This document shows positions 27,237 to 38,257 of a DNA stretch of 64,000 nucleotides, one piece after another; position 1 is the first letter of the stretch, and the number at the start of each line of letters is the position of its first letter. The translations under genes were made by a program, and so were the position numbers. The notes under the pieces were generated by a model. That model did not search any database. It was given only the letters and a program-made list of their open reading frames with translations, and was not told where the DNA came from. Origin of the DNA: Melieria omissa. Taxonomy: Eukaryota > Arthropoda > Insecta > Diptera > Ulidiidae. The stretch is from the NCBI GenBank assembly GCA_963971225.1, contig CAXARI010000118.1:1-64000 (forward strand). The letters run 5' to 3'.

Positions 27237-27802
27237 CTGACGGATAATGAAAAGGTAGGGACCAATATAGAAAGCATAAGACTCTGGCTAAATTTTAAGG
27301 GGTCAATTATTAATATGCACTTATGCATTTGGTGTTGACAAGCATTTTAGTGGTCGCACCCAAGTAGCAATTTTTTCAAAGTCACCGTTCCAAATCGATT
27401 TGCTTTCGAACCTTGGGGTATAGAAGGATGATTGATACCATTATAGAAAGCATACGAGTCTAGCTAAATAATAAGGCATAATATTATTAAAATCCGTTAA
27501 CGGGTCGAGAGTTAACAGCCATAATTTCGATCATGCTGCCGGTGGGATATTTTTTTTATTTAACAAATTGGTGAAAGGTGGTCACTCTGGCTTAATTTTG
27601 ACGCCATTTTGATTAAAGTGATTGTGCGTACTTAGGTTCCACAAGCATTTGATTGGTTATATAGATCAGAGGTGCATTCTTTCAATCAGTCGTTGTTGTG
27701 ACAGCAACGAAGCAACACGTGTGGGGCTGCGCGGCAGCCATTTAATGTCACTCTTGCGCATCGATCTGTTCATGATTGCCGAATAGTAAGTAGAGTAGTA
27801 GA

Positions 27803-28132
27803 CAGCCGCCGTGGCTCAGTTGGTTAGTGCGCGGTCCAAGCGAGTCGCATGCAGAGCGACGCTAGTTCGAATTCTGCATGTAGCAACACCTAAAAAAAAA
27901 TAACGGGAAACTCGTTTTCTCTTTCGGTGGCTGTCCTCTCAGCTGGAAATGGCAAACCTCTGAGAGTAAAAATTGCCTATGAAAAAGCTCCCAACCTGCC
28001 GTTCGGAACCGGCATAAAACTGTAGGTCCCTTCCACCCGCGTACAAAATTCACACGCACAACACGGGTGGTTGCGGGAAGCTAGGCCTTAGTCTCGCGTA
28101 AGCGGGCTGTCGTGCCAATCAATTATTATTAT
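27803..28132 (+). mobile_element. tRNA-derived SINE, copy 2
   Basis: Full-length copy with intact A and B boxes and the same flanks as copy 1. First member of a doublet with copy 3 (starts 513 bp apart). Confidence 0.88.
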
Positions 28133-28315
28133 GATTGTGCGTACTTAGGTTCCACAAGCATTTGATTGATTATATAGATCAGAGGTGCATTCTTTCAATC
28201 AGTCGTTGTTGTGACAGCAACGAAGCAACACGTGTGGGGCTGCGCGGCAGCCATTTAATGTCACTCTTGCGCATCGATCTGTTCATGATTGCCGAATAGT
28301 AAGTAGAGTAGTAGA

Positions 28316-28645
28316 CAGCCGCCGTGGCTCAGTTGGTTAGTGCGCGGTCCAAGCGAGTCGCATGCAGAGCGACGCTAGTTCGAATTCTGCATGTAGTAAC
28401 ACCTAAAAAAAAATAACGGGAAACTCGTTTTCTCTTTCGGTGGCTGTCCTCTCAGCTGGAAATGGCAAACCTCTGAGAGTAAAAATTGCCTATGAAAAAG
28501 CTCCCAACCTGTCGTTCGGAACCGGCATAAAACTGTAGGTCCCTTCCACCCGCGTACAAAATTCACACGCACAACACGGGTGGTTGCGGGAAGCTAGGCT
28601 TTAGTCTCGCGTAAGCGGGCTGTCGTGCCAATCAATTATTATTAT
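28316..28645 (+). mobile_element. tRNA-derived SINE, copy 3
   Basis: Full-length copy with intact boxes. Only ~180 bp of satellite separates it from copy 2: the GATTGTGCGTAC...GCTGCGCGG block, then CAGCCATTTAATG...AATAGTAA. Confidence 0.88.
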
Positions 28646-30308
28646 GATTGTGCGTACTTAGGTTCCACAAGCATTTGATTGGTTATATAGATCAGAGGTG
28701 CATTCTTTCAATCAGTCGTTGTTGTGACAGCAACGAAGCAACACGTGTGGGGGCTGCGCGGATTTTTGTTTTGTTGCCTCAAGAAATTGTATGTATGAAA
28801 AAAAATTAGATGCTTTTGTTGTTGTAGTTTTTGTGTTGGCGATTGGTTGGCCTTTCGGCAATGCCAAATGGGAACATTATATTTTTTTCACTTATAATTT
28901 TAAGGGTCAAGCGAAATGCACAATGTGCTTTCAACTAATTTAACTAATTAAATAATTTGTTTGCATTTTTTTTGGGCAACTTTAAATGTATTGGTTTTTG
29001 CTTTTCCATAAGAAGATTTTGGGCACCCCCTGATATAGATGTATCATGTGGTCGATATCACTTTTCCACAACGAAATTCTCCTGCATTATTTGAGATAGC
29101 GAGAAGATTGACCCCATTTATGAAAGCTCAAAACTCCAGCTAGGTTTTAAGGTTATTATTTTTTCTATAAACCTAGAATCATCATATTTTACAAGCATTT
29201 TATCGATTTTGCAGTAGGCAGCCATTTAATGTCACCCTTGCGCATCGATCTGTTCATGATTGCCGAATAGTAATCAAATTATTGATTTAATTTGATAAAG
29301 CTGCATTCTCTAGCTACATTTTAAGGGGTTTTTTATTAAAGTAACCCATACCGTTTGGAATCTATAAGCACTTTAGTGGTGAGTGTGTATTTTGTAATAG
29401 GCAGTTTTTCAATGTTATCCTTGCGCATCGATATGCTCATTACTCCTGAAGGATAATGAAAAGTTAGGGACCAATATAGAAAGCATAAGACTCTGGCTAA
29501 ATTTTAAGGGGTCAATTATTAATATGCACTTATGCATTTGGTGTTGACAAGCATTTTAGTGGTTGCACCCAAGTAGCAATTTTTTCAAAGTCACCGTTCC
29601 AAATCGATTTGCTTTCGAACCTTGGGGTATAGAAGGATGATTGATACCATTATAGAAAGCATACGAGTCTAGCTAAATAATAAGGCATAATATTATTAAA
29701 ATCCGTTAACGGGTCGAGATTTAAGAGCCATAATTTCGATCATGCTGCCGGTGGGATATTTTTTTTATTTACCAAATTGGTGAAAGGTGGTCACTCTGGC
29801 TTAATTTTGACGCCATTTTGATTAAAGTGATTGTGCGTACTTAGGTTCCACAAGCATTTGATTGGTTATATAGATCAGAGGTGCATTCTTTCAATCAGTC
29901 GTTGTTGTGACAGCAACGAAGCAACACGTGTGGGGGCTGCGCGGATTTTTGTTTTGTTGCCTCAAGAAATTCTATGTATGAAAAAAAATTAGATGCTTTT
30001 TTGTTGTAGTTTTTGTTTTGGCGATTGGTTGGCCTTTCGGCAATGACAAATGGCAACATTATATTTTTTTCACTTATAATTTTAAGGGTCAAGCGAAATG
30101 CACAATGTGCTTTCAACTAATTCAATTAATTAAATAATTTGTTTGCATTTTTGGGGCAACTTTAAATGTATTGGTTTTTGCTTTTCCATAAGAAGACTTT
30201 GGGCACCCCTGATATAGATGTATCATGTGGTCGATATCACTTTTCCACAACGAAATTCTCCTGCATTATTTGAGATAGCGAGAAGATTGACCCCATTTAT
30301 GAAAGCTC

Positions 30309-31086
30309 AAAACTCCAGCTAGGTTTTAAGGTTATTATTTTTTCTATAAACCTAGAATCATCATATTTTACAAGCATTTTATCGATTTTGCATTAGGCAG
30401 CCATTTAATGTCACTCTTGCGCATCGATCTGTTCATGATTGCCTAATAGTAATCAAATTATTGATTTAATTTGATAAAGCTGCAATCTCTAGCTACATTT
30501 TAAGGGGTTTTTTATTAACGTAACCCATACCGTTTGGAATCTATAAGCACTTTAGTGGTGAGTGTGTATTTTGTAATAATTATTATTATGATTGTGGGTA
30601 CTTAGGTTCCACAAGCATTTGATTGGTTATATAGATCAGAGGTGCATTCTTTCAATCAGTCGTTGTTGTGACAGCAACGAAGCAACACGTGTGGGGGCTG
30701 CGCGGATTTTTGTTTTGTTGCCTCAAGAAATTCTATGTATGAAAAAAATTAGATGCTTTTGTTGTTGTAGTTTTTGTGTGTATGCTTTTTTGTGTTGGCG
30801 ATTGGTTGGCCTTTCGGCAATGTCAAATAGGAACATTATATTTTTTTCACTTATAATTTTAAGGGTCAAGCGAAATGCACAATGTGCTTTCAACTAATTC
30901 AATTAATTAAATAATTTGTTTGCATTTTTTTGGGCAACTTTAAATGTATTGGTTTTTGCTTTTCCATAAGAAGACTTTGGGCACCCCTGATATAGATGTA
31001 TCATGTGGTCGATATCACTTTTCCACAACGAAATTCTCCTGCATTATCTGAGATAGCGAGAAGATTGACCCCATTTATGAAAGCTC
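30309..31086 (+). repeat. Shortened satellite monomer (778 bp, 'E' type, right arm)
   Basis: It has the same internal deletion as the left-arm monomers at 4707 and 12520, in the inverted orientation: TTTTGTAAT joined to AATTATTATTATGATTG at about 30575-30592. The tail-like triplets are those that close each SINE copy. Confidence 0.9.
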
Positions 31087-31966
31087 AAAACTCCAGCTAG
31101 GTTTTAAGGTTATTATTTTTTCTATAAACCTAGAATCATCATATTTTACAAGCATTTTATCGATTTTGCAGTAGGCAGCCATTTAATGTCACTCTTGCGC
31201 ATCGATCTGTTCATGATTGCCGAATAGTACTCAAATTATTGACTTAATTTGATAAAGCTGCAATCTCTAGCTACATTTTAAGGGGTTTTTATTAACGTAA
31301 CCCATACCGTTTGGAATCTATAAGCACTTTAGTGGTGAGTGTGTATTTTGTAATAGGCAGTTTTTCAATGTTATCCTTGCGCATCGATATGCTCATTATT
31401 CCTGAAGGATAATGAAAAGGTAGGGACCAATATAGAAAGCATAAGACTCTGGCTAAATTTTAAGGGGTCAATTATTAATATGCACTTATGCATTTATGCA
31501 TTTTAGTGGTTGCACCCAAGTAGCAATTTTTTCAAAGTCACCGTTCCAAATCGATTTGCTTTCGAACCTTGGGGTATAGAAGGATGATTGATACCATAAT
31601 AGAAAGCATACGAGTCTAGCTAAATAATAAGGCATAATATTATTAAAATCCGTTAACGGGTCGAGATTTAACAGCCATAATTTCGATCATGCTGCCGGTG
31701 GGATATTTTTTTTATTTACCAAATTTTCACTTATAATTTTAAGGGTCAAGCGAAATGCACAATGTGCTTTCAACTAATTCAATTAATTAAATAATTTGTT
31801 TGCATTTTTTTGGGCAACTTTAAATGTATTGGTTTTTGCTTTTCCATAAGAAGACTTTGGGCACCCCTGATATAGATGTATCATGTGGTCGATATCACTT
31901 TTCCACAACGAAATTTTCCTGCATTATCTGAGATAGCGAGAAGATTGACCCCATTTATGAAAGCTC
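31087..31966 (+). repeat. Shortened satellite monomer (880 bp, 'F' type)
   Basis: About 300 bp are missing at about 31722-31728, where TTTATTTACCAAATT runs straight into TTCACTTATAATTTT. The same junction recurs at about 63712. Confidence 0.88.
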
Positions 31967-32839
31967 AAAACTCCAGCTAGGTTTTAAGGTTATTATTTTT
32001 TCTATAAACCTAGAATCATCATATTTTACAAGCATTTTATCGATTTTGCAGTAGGCAGCCATTTAATGTCACTCTTGCGCATCGATCTGTTCATGATTGC
32101 CTAATAGTAATCAAATTATTGATTCAATTTGATAAAGCTGCAATCTCTAGCTACATTTTAAGGGGTTTTTTATTAACGTAACCCATACCGTTTGGAATCT
32201 ATAAGCACTTTAGTGGTGAGTGTGTATTTTGTAATAGGCAGTTTTTCAATGTTATCCTTGCGCATCGATATGCTCATTATTCCTGAAGGATAATGAAAAG
32301 GTAGGGACCAATATAGAAAGCATAAGACTCTGGCTAAATTTTAAGGGGTCAATTATTAATATGCACTTATGCATTTATGCATTTTAGTGGTTGCACCCAA
32401 GTAGCAATTTTTTCAAAGTCACCGTTCCAAATCGATTTGCTTTCGAACCTTGGGGTATAGAAGGATGATTGATACCATTATAGAAAGCATACGAGTCTAG
32501 CTAAATAATAAGGCATAATATTATTAAAATCCGTTAACGGGTCGAGATTTAAGAGCCATAATTTCGATCATGCTGCCGGTGGGATATTTTTTTTATTTAA
32601 CAAATTGGTGAAAGGTGGTCACTCTGGCTTAATTTTGACGCCATTTTGATTAAAGTGATTGTGCGTACTTAGGTTCCACAAGCATTTGATTGGTTATATA
32701 GATCAGAGGTGCATTCTTTCAATCAGTCGTTGTTGTGACAGCAACGAAGCAACACGTGTGGGGCTGCGCGGCAGCCATTTAATGTCACTCTTGCGCATCG
32801 ATCTGTTCATGATTGCCGAATAGTAAGTAGAGTAGTAGA

Positions 32840-33169
32840 CAGCCGCCGTGGCTCAGTTGGTTAGTGCGCGGTCCAAGCGAGTCGCATGCAGAGCGACGCT
32901 AGTTCGAATTCTGCATGTAGCAACACCTAAAAAAAAATAACGGGAAACTCGTTTTCTCTTTCGGTGGCTGTCCTCTCAGCTGGAAATGGCAAACCTCTGA
33001 GAGTAAAAATTGCCTATGAAAAAGCTCCCAACCTGCCGTTCGGAACCGGCATAAAACTGTAGGTCCCTTCCACCCGCGTACAAAATTCACACGCACAACA
33101 CGGGTGGTTGCGGGAAGCTAGGCCTTAGTCTCGCGTAAGCGGGCTGTCGTGCCAATCAATTATTATTAT
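32840..33169 (+). mobile_element. tRNA-derived SINE, copy 4
   Basis: Full-length copy with intact boxes. It lies exactly 5,037 bp after copy 2 and is the first member of a second doublet with copy 5. Confidence 0.88.
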
Positions 33170-33352
33170 GATTGTGCGTACTTAGGTTCCACAAGCATTT
33201 GATTGATTATATAGATCAGAGGTGCATTCTTTCAATCAGTCGTTGTTGTGACAGCAACGAAGCAACACGTGTGGGGCTGCGCGGCAGCCATTTAATGTCA
33301 CTCTAGCGCATCGATCTGTTCATGATTGCCGAATAGTAAGTAGAGTAGTAGA

Positions 33353-33677
33353 CAGCCGCCGTGGCTCAGTTGGTTAGTGCGCGGTCCAAGCGAGTCGCAT
33401 GCAGAGCTAGTTCCAATTCTGCATGTAGTAACACCTAAAAAAAAATAACGGGAAACTCGTTTTCTCTTTCGGTGGCTGTCCTCTCAGCTGGAAATGGCAA
33501 ACCTCTGAGAGTAAAAATTGCCTATGAAAAAGCTCCCAACCTGCCGTTCGGAACCGGCATAAAACTGTAGGTCCCTTCCACCCGCGTACAAAATTCACAC
33601 GCACAACACGGGTGGTTGCGGGAAGCTAGGCTTTAGTCTCGCGTAAGCGGGCTGTCGTGCCAATCAATTATTATTAT
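33353..33677 (+). mobile_element. tRNA-derived SINE, copy 5 (B-box variant)
   Basis: It lies exactly 5,037 bp after copy 3. It lacks 5 bp (CGACG) before the B box, which is changed to AGTTCCAATTC. The altered spacing and the G-to-C change in the core TTCGA would be expected to weaken TFIIIC binding. Confidence 0.87.
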
Positions 33678-35042
33678 GATTGTGCGTACTTAGGTTCCAC
33701 AAGCATTTGATTGGTTATATAGATCAGAGGTGCATTCTTTCAATCAGTCGTTGTTGTGACAGCAACGAAGCAACACGTGTGGGGGCTGCGCGGATTTTTG
33801 TTTTGTTGCCTCAAGAAATTGTATGTATGAAAAAAAATTAGATGCTTTTGTTGTTGTAGTTTTTGTGTTGGCGATTGGTTGGCCTTTCGGCAATGACAAA
33901 TGGGAACATTATATTTTTTTCACTTATAATTTTAAGGGTCAAGCGAAATGCACAATGTGCTTTCAACTAATTTAACTAATTAAATAATTTGTTTGCATTT
34001 TTTTTGGGCAACTTTAAATGTATTGGTTTTTGCTTTTCCATAAGAAGATTTTGGGCACCCCCTGATATAGATGTATCATGTGGTCGATATCACTTTTCCA
34101 CAACGAAATTCTCCTGCATTATTTGAGATAGCGAGAAGATTGACCCCATTTATGAAAGCTCAAAACTCCAGCTAGGTTTTAAGGTTATTATTTTTTCTAT
34201 AAACCTAGAATCATCATATTTTACAAGCATTTTATCGATTTTGCAGTAGGCAGCCATTTAATGTCACCCTTGCGCATCGATCTGTTCATGATTGCCGAAT
34301 AGTAATCAAATTATTGATTTAATTTGATAAAGCTGCATTCTCTAGCTACATTTTAAGGGGTTTTTTATTAACGTAACCCATACCGTTTGGAATCTATAAG
34401 CACTTTAGTGGTGAGTGTGTATTTTGTAATAGGCAGTTTTTCAATGTTATCCTTGCGCATCGATATGCTCATTACTCCTGAAGGATAATGAAAAGTTAGG
34501 GACCAATATAGAAAGCATAAGACTCTGGCTAAATTTTAAGGGGTCAATTATTAATATGCACTTATGCATTTGGTGTTGACAAGCATTTTAGTGGTCGCAC
34601 CCAAGTAGCAATTTTTTCAAAGTCACCGTTCCAAATCGATTTGCTTTCGAACCTTGGGGTATAGAAGGATGATTGATACCATTATAGAAAGCATACGAGT
34701 CTAGCTAAATAATAAGGCATAATATTATTAAAATCCGTTAACGGGTCGAGATTTAAGAGCCATAATTTCGATCATGCTGCCGGTGGGATATTTTTTTATT
34801 TAACAAATTGGTGAAAGGTGGTCACTCTGGCTTAATTTTGACGCCATTTTGATTAAAGTGATTGTGCGTACTTAGGTTCCACAAGCATTTGATTGGTTAT
34901 ATAGATCAGAGGTGCATTCTTTCTATCAGTCGTTGTTGTGACAGCAACGAAGCAACACGTGTGGGGCTGCGCGGCAGCCATTTAATGTCACTCTTGCGCA
35001 TCGATCTGTTCATGATTGCCGAATAGTAAGTAGAGTAGTAGA

Positions 35043-35373
35043 CAGCCGCCGTGGCTCAGTTGGTTAGTGCGCGGTCCAAGCGAGTCGCATGCAGAGCGAC
35101 GCTAGTTCGAATTCTGCATGTAGTAACACCTAAAAAAAAAATAACGGGAAACTCGTTTTCTCTTTCGGTGGCTGTCCTCTCAGCTGGAAATGGCAAACCT
35201 CTGAGAGTAAAAATTGCCTATGAAAAAGCTCCCAACCTGTCGTTCGGAACCGGCATAAAACTGTAGGTCCCTTCCACCCGCGTACAAAATTCACACGCAC
35301 AACACGGGTGGTTGCGGGAAGCTAGGCCTTAGTCTCGCGTAAGCGGGCTGTCGTGCCAATCAATTATTATTAT
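35043..35373 (+). mobile_element. tRNA-derived SINE, copy 6
   Basis: Full-length copy with intact boxes, inside a composite satellite+SINE unit of 1,687 bp. Its left satellite flank has one private change (TTTCTATCAGTC). Confidence 0.88.
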
Positions 35374-37088
35374 GATTGTGCGTACTTAGGTTCCACAAGC
35401 ATTTGATTGGTTATATAGATCAGAGGTGCATTCTTTCAATCAGTCGTTGTTGTGACAGCAACGAAGCAACACGTGTGGGGGCTGCGCGGATTTTTGTTTT
35501 GTTGCCTCAAGAAATTGTATGTATGAAAAAAAATTAGATGCTTTTGTTGTTGTAGTTTTTGTGTTGGCGATTGGTTGGCCTTTCGGCAATGACAAATGGG
35601 AACATTATATTTTTTTCACTTATAATTGTAAGGGTCAAGCGAAATGCACAATGTGCTTTCAACTAATTAAATAATTTGTTTGCATTTTTTTTGGGCAACT
35701 TTACATGTATTGGTTTTTGCTTTTCCATAAGAAGATTTTGGGCACCCCCTGATATAGATGTATCATGTGGTCGATATCACTTTTCCACAACGAAATTCTC
35801 CTGCATTATTTGAGATAACGAGAAGATTGACCCCATTTATGAAAGCTCAAAACTCCAGCTAGGTTTTAAGGTTATTATTTTTTCTATAAACCTAGAATCA
35901 TCATATTTTACGAGCATTTTATCGATTTTGCAGTAGGCAGCCATTTAATGTCACCCTTGCGCATCGATCTGTTCATGATTGCCGAATAGTAATCAAATTA
36001 TTGATTTAATTTGATAAAGCTGCATTCTCTAGCTACATTTTAAGGGGTTTTTTATTAACGTAACCCATACCGTTTGGAATCTATAAGCACTTTAGTGGTG
36101 AGTGTGTATTTTGTAATAGGCAGTTTTTCAATGTTATCCTTGCGCATCGATATGCTCATTATTCCTGAAGGATAATGAAAAGTTAGGGACCAATATAGAA
36201 AGCATAAGACTCTGGCTAAATTCTAAGGGGTCAATTATTAATATGCACTTATGCATTTGGTGTTGACAAGCATTTTAGTGGTCGCACCCAAGTAGCAATT
36301 TTTTCAAAGTCACCGTTCCAAATCGATTTGCTTTCGAACCTTGGGGTATAGAAGGATGATTGATACCATTATAGAAAGCATACGAGTCTAGCTAAATAAT
36401 AAGGCATAATATTATTAAAATCCGTTAACGGGTCGAGATTTAACAGCCATAATTTCGATCATGCTGCCGGTGGGATATTTTTTTTATTTACCAAATTGGT
36501 GAAAGGTGGTCACTCTGGCTTAATTTTGACGCCATTTTGATTAAAGTGATTGTGCGTACTTAGGTTCCACAAGCATTTGATTGATTATATAGATCAGAGG
36601 TGCATTCTTTCAATCAGTCGTTGTTGTGACAGCAACGAAGCAACACGTGTGGGGGCTGCGCGGATTTTTGTTTTGTTGCCTCAAGAAATTCTATGTATGA
36701 AAAAAACTTAGATGCTTTTGTTGTTGTAGTTTTTGTTTTGGCGATTGGTTGGCCTTTCGGCAATGACAAATGGGAACATTATATTTTTTTCACTTATAAT
36801 TTTAAGGGTCAAGCGAAATGCACAATGTGCTTTCAACTAATTCAATTAATTAAATAATTTGTTTGCATTTTTTTGGTCAACTTTACATGTATTGGTTTTT
36901 GCTTTTCCATAAGAAGATTTTGGGCACCCCCTGATATAGATGTATCATGTGGTCGATATCACTTTTCCACAACGAAATTCTCCTGCATTATTTGAGATAA
37001 CGAGAAGATTGACCCCATTTATGAAAGCTCAAAACTCCAGCTAGGTTTTAAGGTTATTATTTTTTCTATAAACCTAGAATCATCATAT

Positions 37089-37481
37089 TGTTACGAATTT
37101 TACTTCACAGGTTCGTTTTGATTGTATTTGAAAATAAAACAACTTCAGTTATCCAGCGCAACTTGTTCTACTTTACACTGCTACTATTGCATGTTTTCCC
37201 ATTGCTTGCTCAACACAGACTCGACCCCTTGCGCTGCCACTGCTGCTTTTATACCACTTTTCTTATCGCGCCGAAGTTTCTTGCAACTTCTAATTGGAAA
37301 GCGCTCGACCATTCTCGCACAGCCCATTTCGAGAACCATCCTTGCCATATCGGACTATACCAAGCGAATTTATAACAGTTTTGCTGTACTTCACAGTGCA
37401 TGCCTAAAAGTATGCTTGGAAAACATTCGTGCGGAGAAAGGCATTCCTGTACAGTGCGGCACAGAATTTCTCATCGTATCA
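37089..37481 (-). repeat. 3' LTR of the Gypsy element (393 bp)
   Basis: On the minus strand it runs TGATACGATGAG ... ATTCGTAACA. It carries a TATAAAAG box. Its central block (37163-37201, 39 bp) is unrelated to the 69-bp block in the 5' LTR and lacks that block's AATAAA. Confidence 0.93.
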
Positions 37482-37492
37482 CTGCCCATCAC

Positions 37493-38257
37493 TTAGACTT
37501 GTTCGTCCCGAACAAGTACCGAGGCTCCGCCGGAGTAAGACGCCAGGCGCTCCAAATGGACTACTTTCAGCCTGGCGTTTCCGCTACAGCAGCGTTGAAC
37601 CCTGTACACCACGTCATTAATCCTGGTCACGACCTTGTATGGTCCTTCCCATGACGTTTGAAGCTTTGGAGACAAACCTTTCCTGCGCTGCGGGTTGTAA
37701 AGCATTACCAGATCGCCTTCTTGGAACCCCTCTGGGTTAGCCCGTAGACCATAGCTCACTTTCAACCTGCTTTCAACTAGTAGAGTGCGGCTCCGCGATC
37801 TTCTCCTTGGCCCTTTCGCAGCCGAACACCAATTACAACCTCTGATCCACTCAGCGACAGACTCCTGGCATCCTACCCAATAGAACCGCCTTCTTATCTT
37901 GGCGACAGTTTTTGCGATGCCTAGGTGCCCTCCACTGGAGTCGTTATGGTTTTCCTCGATGACATCGTCGATTCGGCCTCTCGGGACCACTATTAGTGAT
38001 TTTCTGGCCCTGCCATCCCTGCTCTCCCACTCGCGGTATAGGCAGCCATCCTGCAGACGTAGACTTTGCCACTGTGCCCAGTAAGCCTTCGCGATCGGGC
38101 TCTCACCAGCCATCTCCTGCCAGTCCGGCCGTAATCTCTGCGCTTTGCCTTTGATGATCTTCGCGAGATCCGTATCCTTGCGCTGGTCCTTCTGTAGCCT
38201 TTCCGCAAGCCAATCTTCCTCTTGCAGAACTCTTACCGACCGAACATCCACAATTTG
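37493..38257 (-). pseudogene. pol remnant: integrase zinc domain joined to GPY/F domain
   Basis: A frame of about 254 codons lies directly downstream of the gag stop and in the same phase as gag; it has no ATG at its start, only a GTG at 38251. The first ~100 residues match the linker between RNase H and integrase in Gypsy elements. Next comes an HHCC zinc domain (His in EENHNDSSGGH, then GCNWCSAAKG). The sequence then passes from RSRTLL straight to GLRANPEGFQEGDLVMLYN and WEGPYKVV, the GPY/F module. The whole D,D,E catalytic core is missing, as are protease, reverse transcriptase and RNase H upstream. The frame ends with TAA at 37493-37495, 11 bp before the 3' LTR. It is a deletion product with no enzymatic role of its own. 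Confidence 0.88.

Larger units (their letters stand above)
27237..37088 (+). repeat. Satellite array, right arm, segment 3
   Basis: Monomer blocks close at 29129, 30308, 31086, 31966, 34161, 35848 and 37030. The long blocks (closing at 29129, 34161 and 35848) contain SINE units. The short ones (778 and 880 bp) are deletion types described separately. The segment ends at CATCATAT, directly before the Gypsy element. No gene is visible. Confidence 0.95.
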
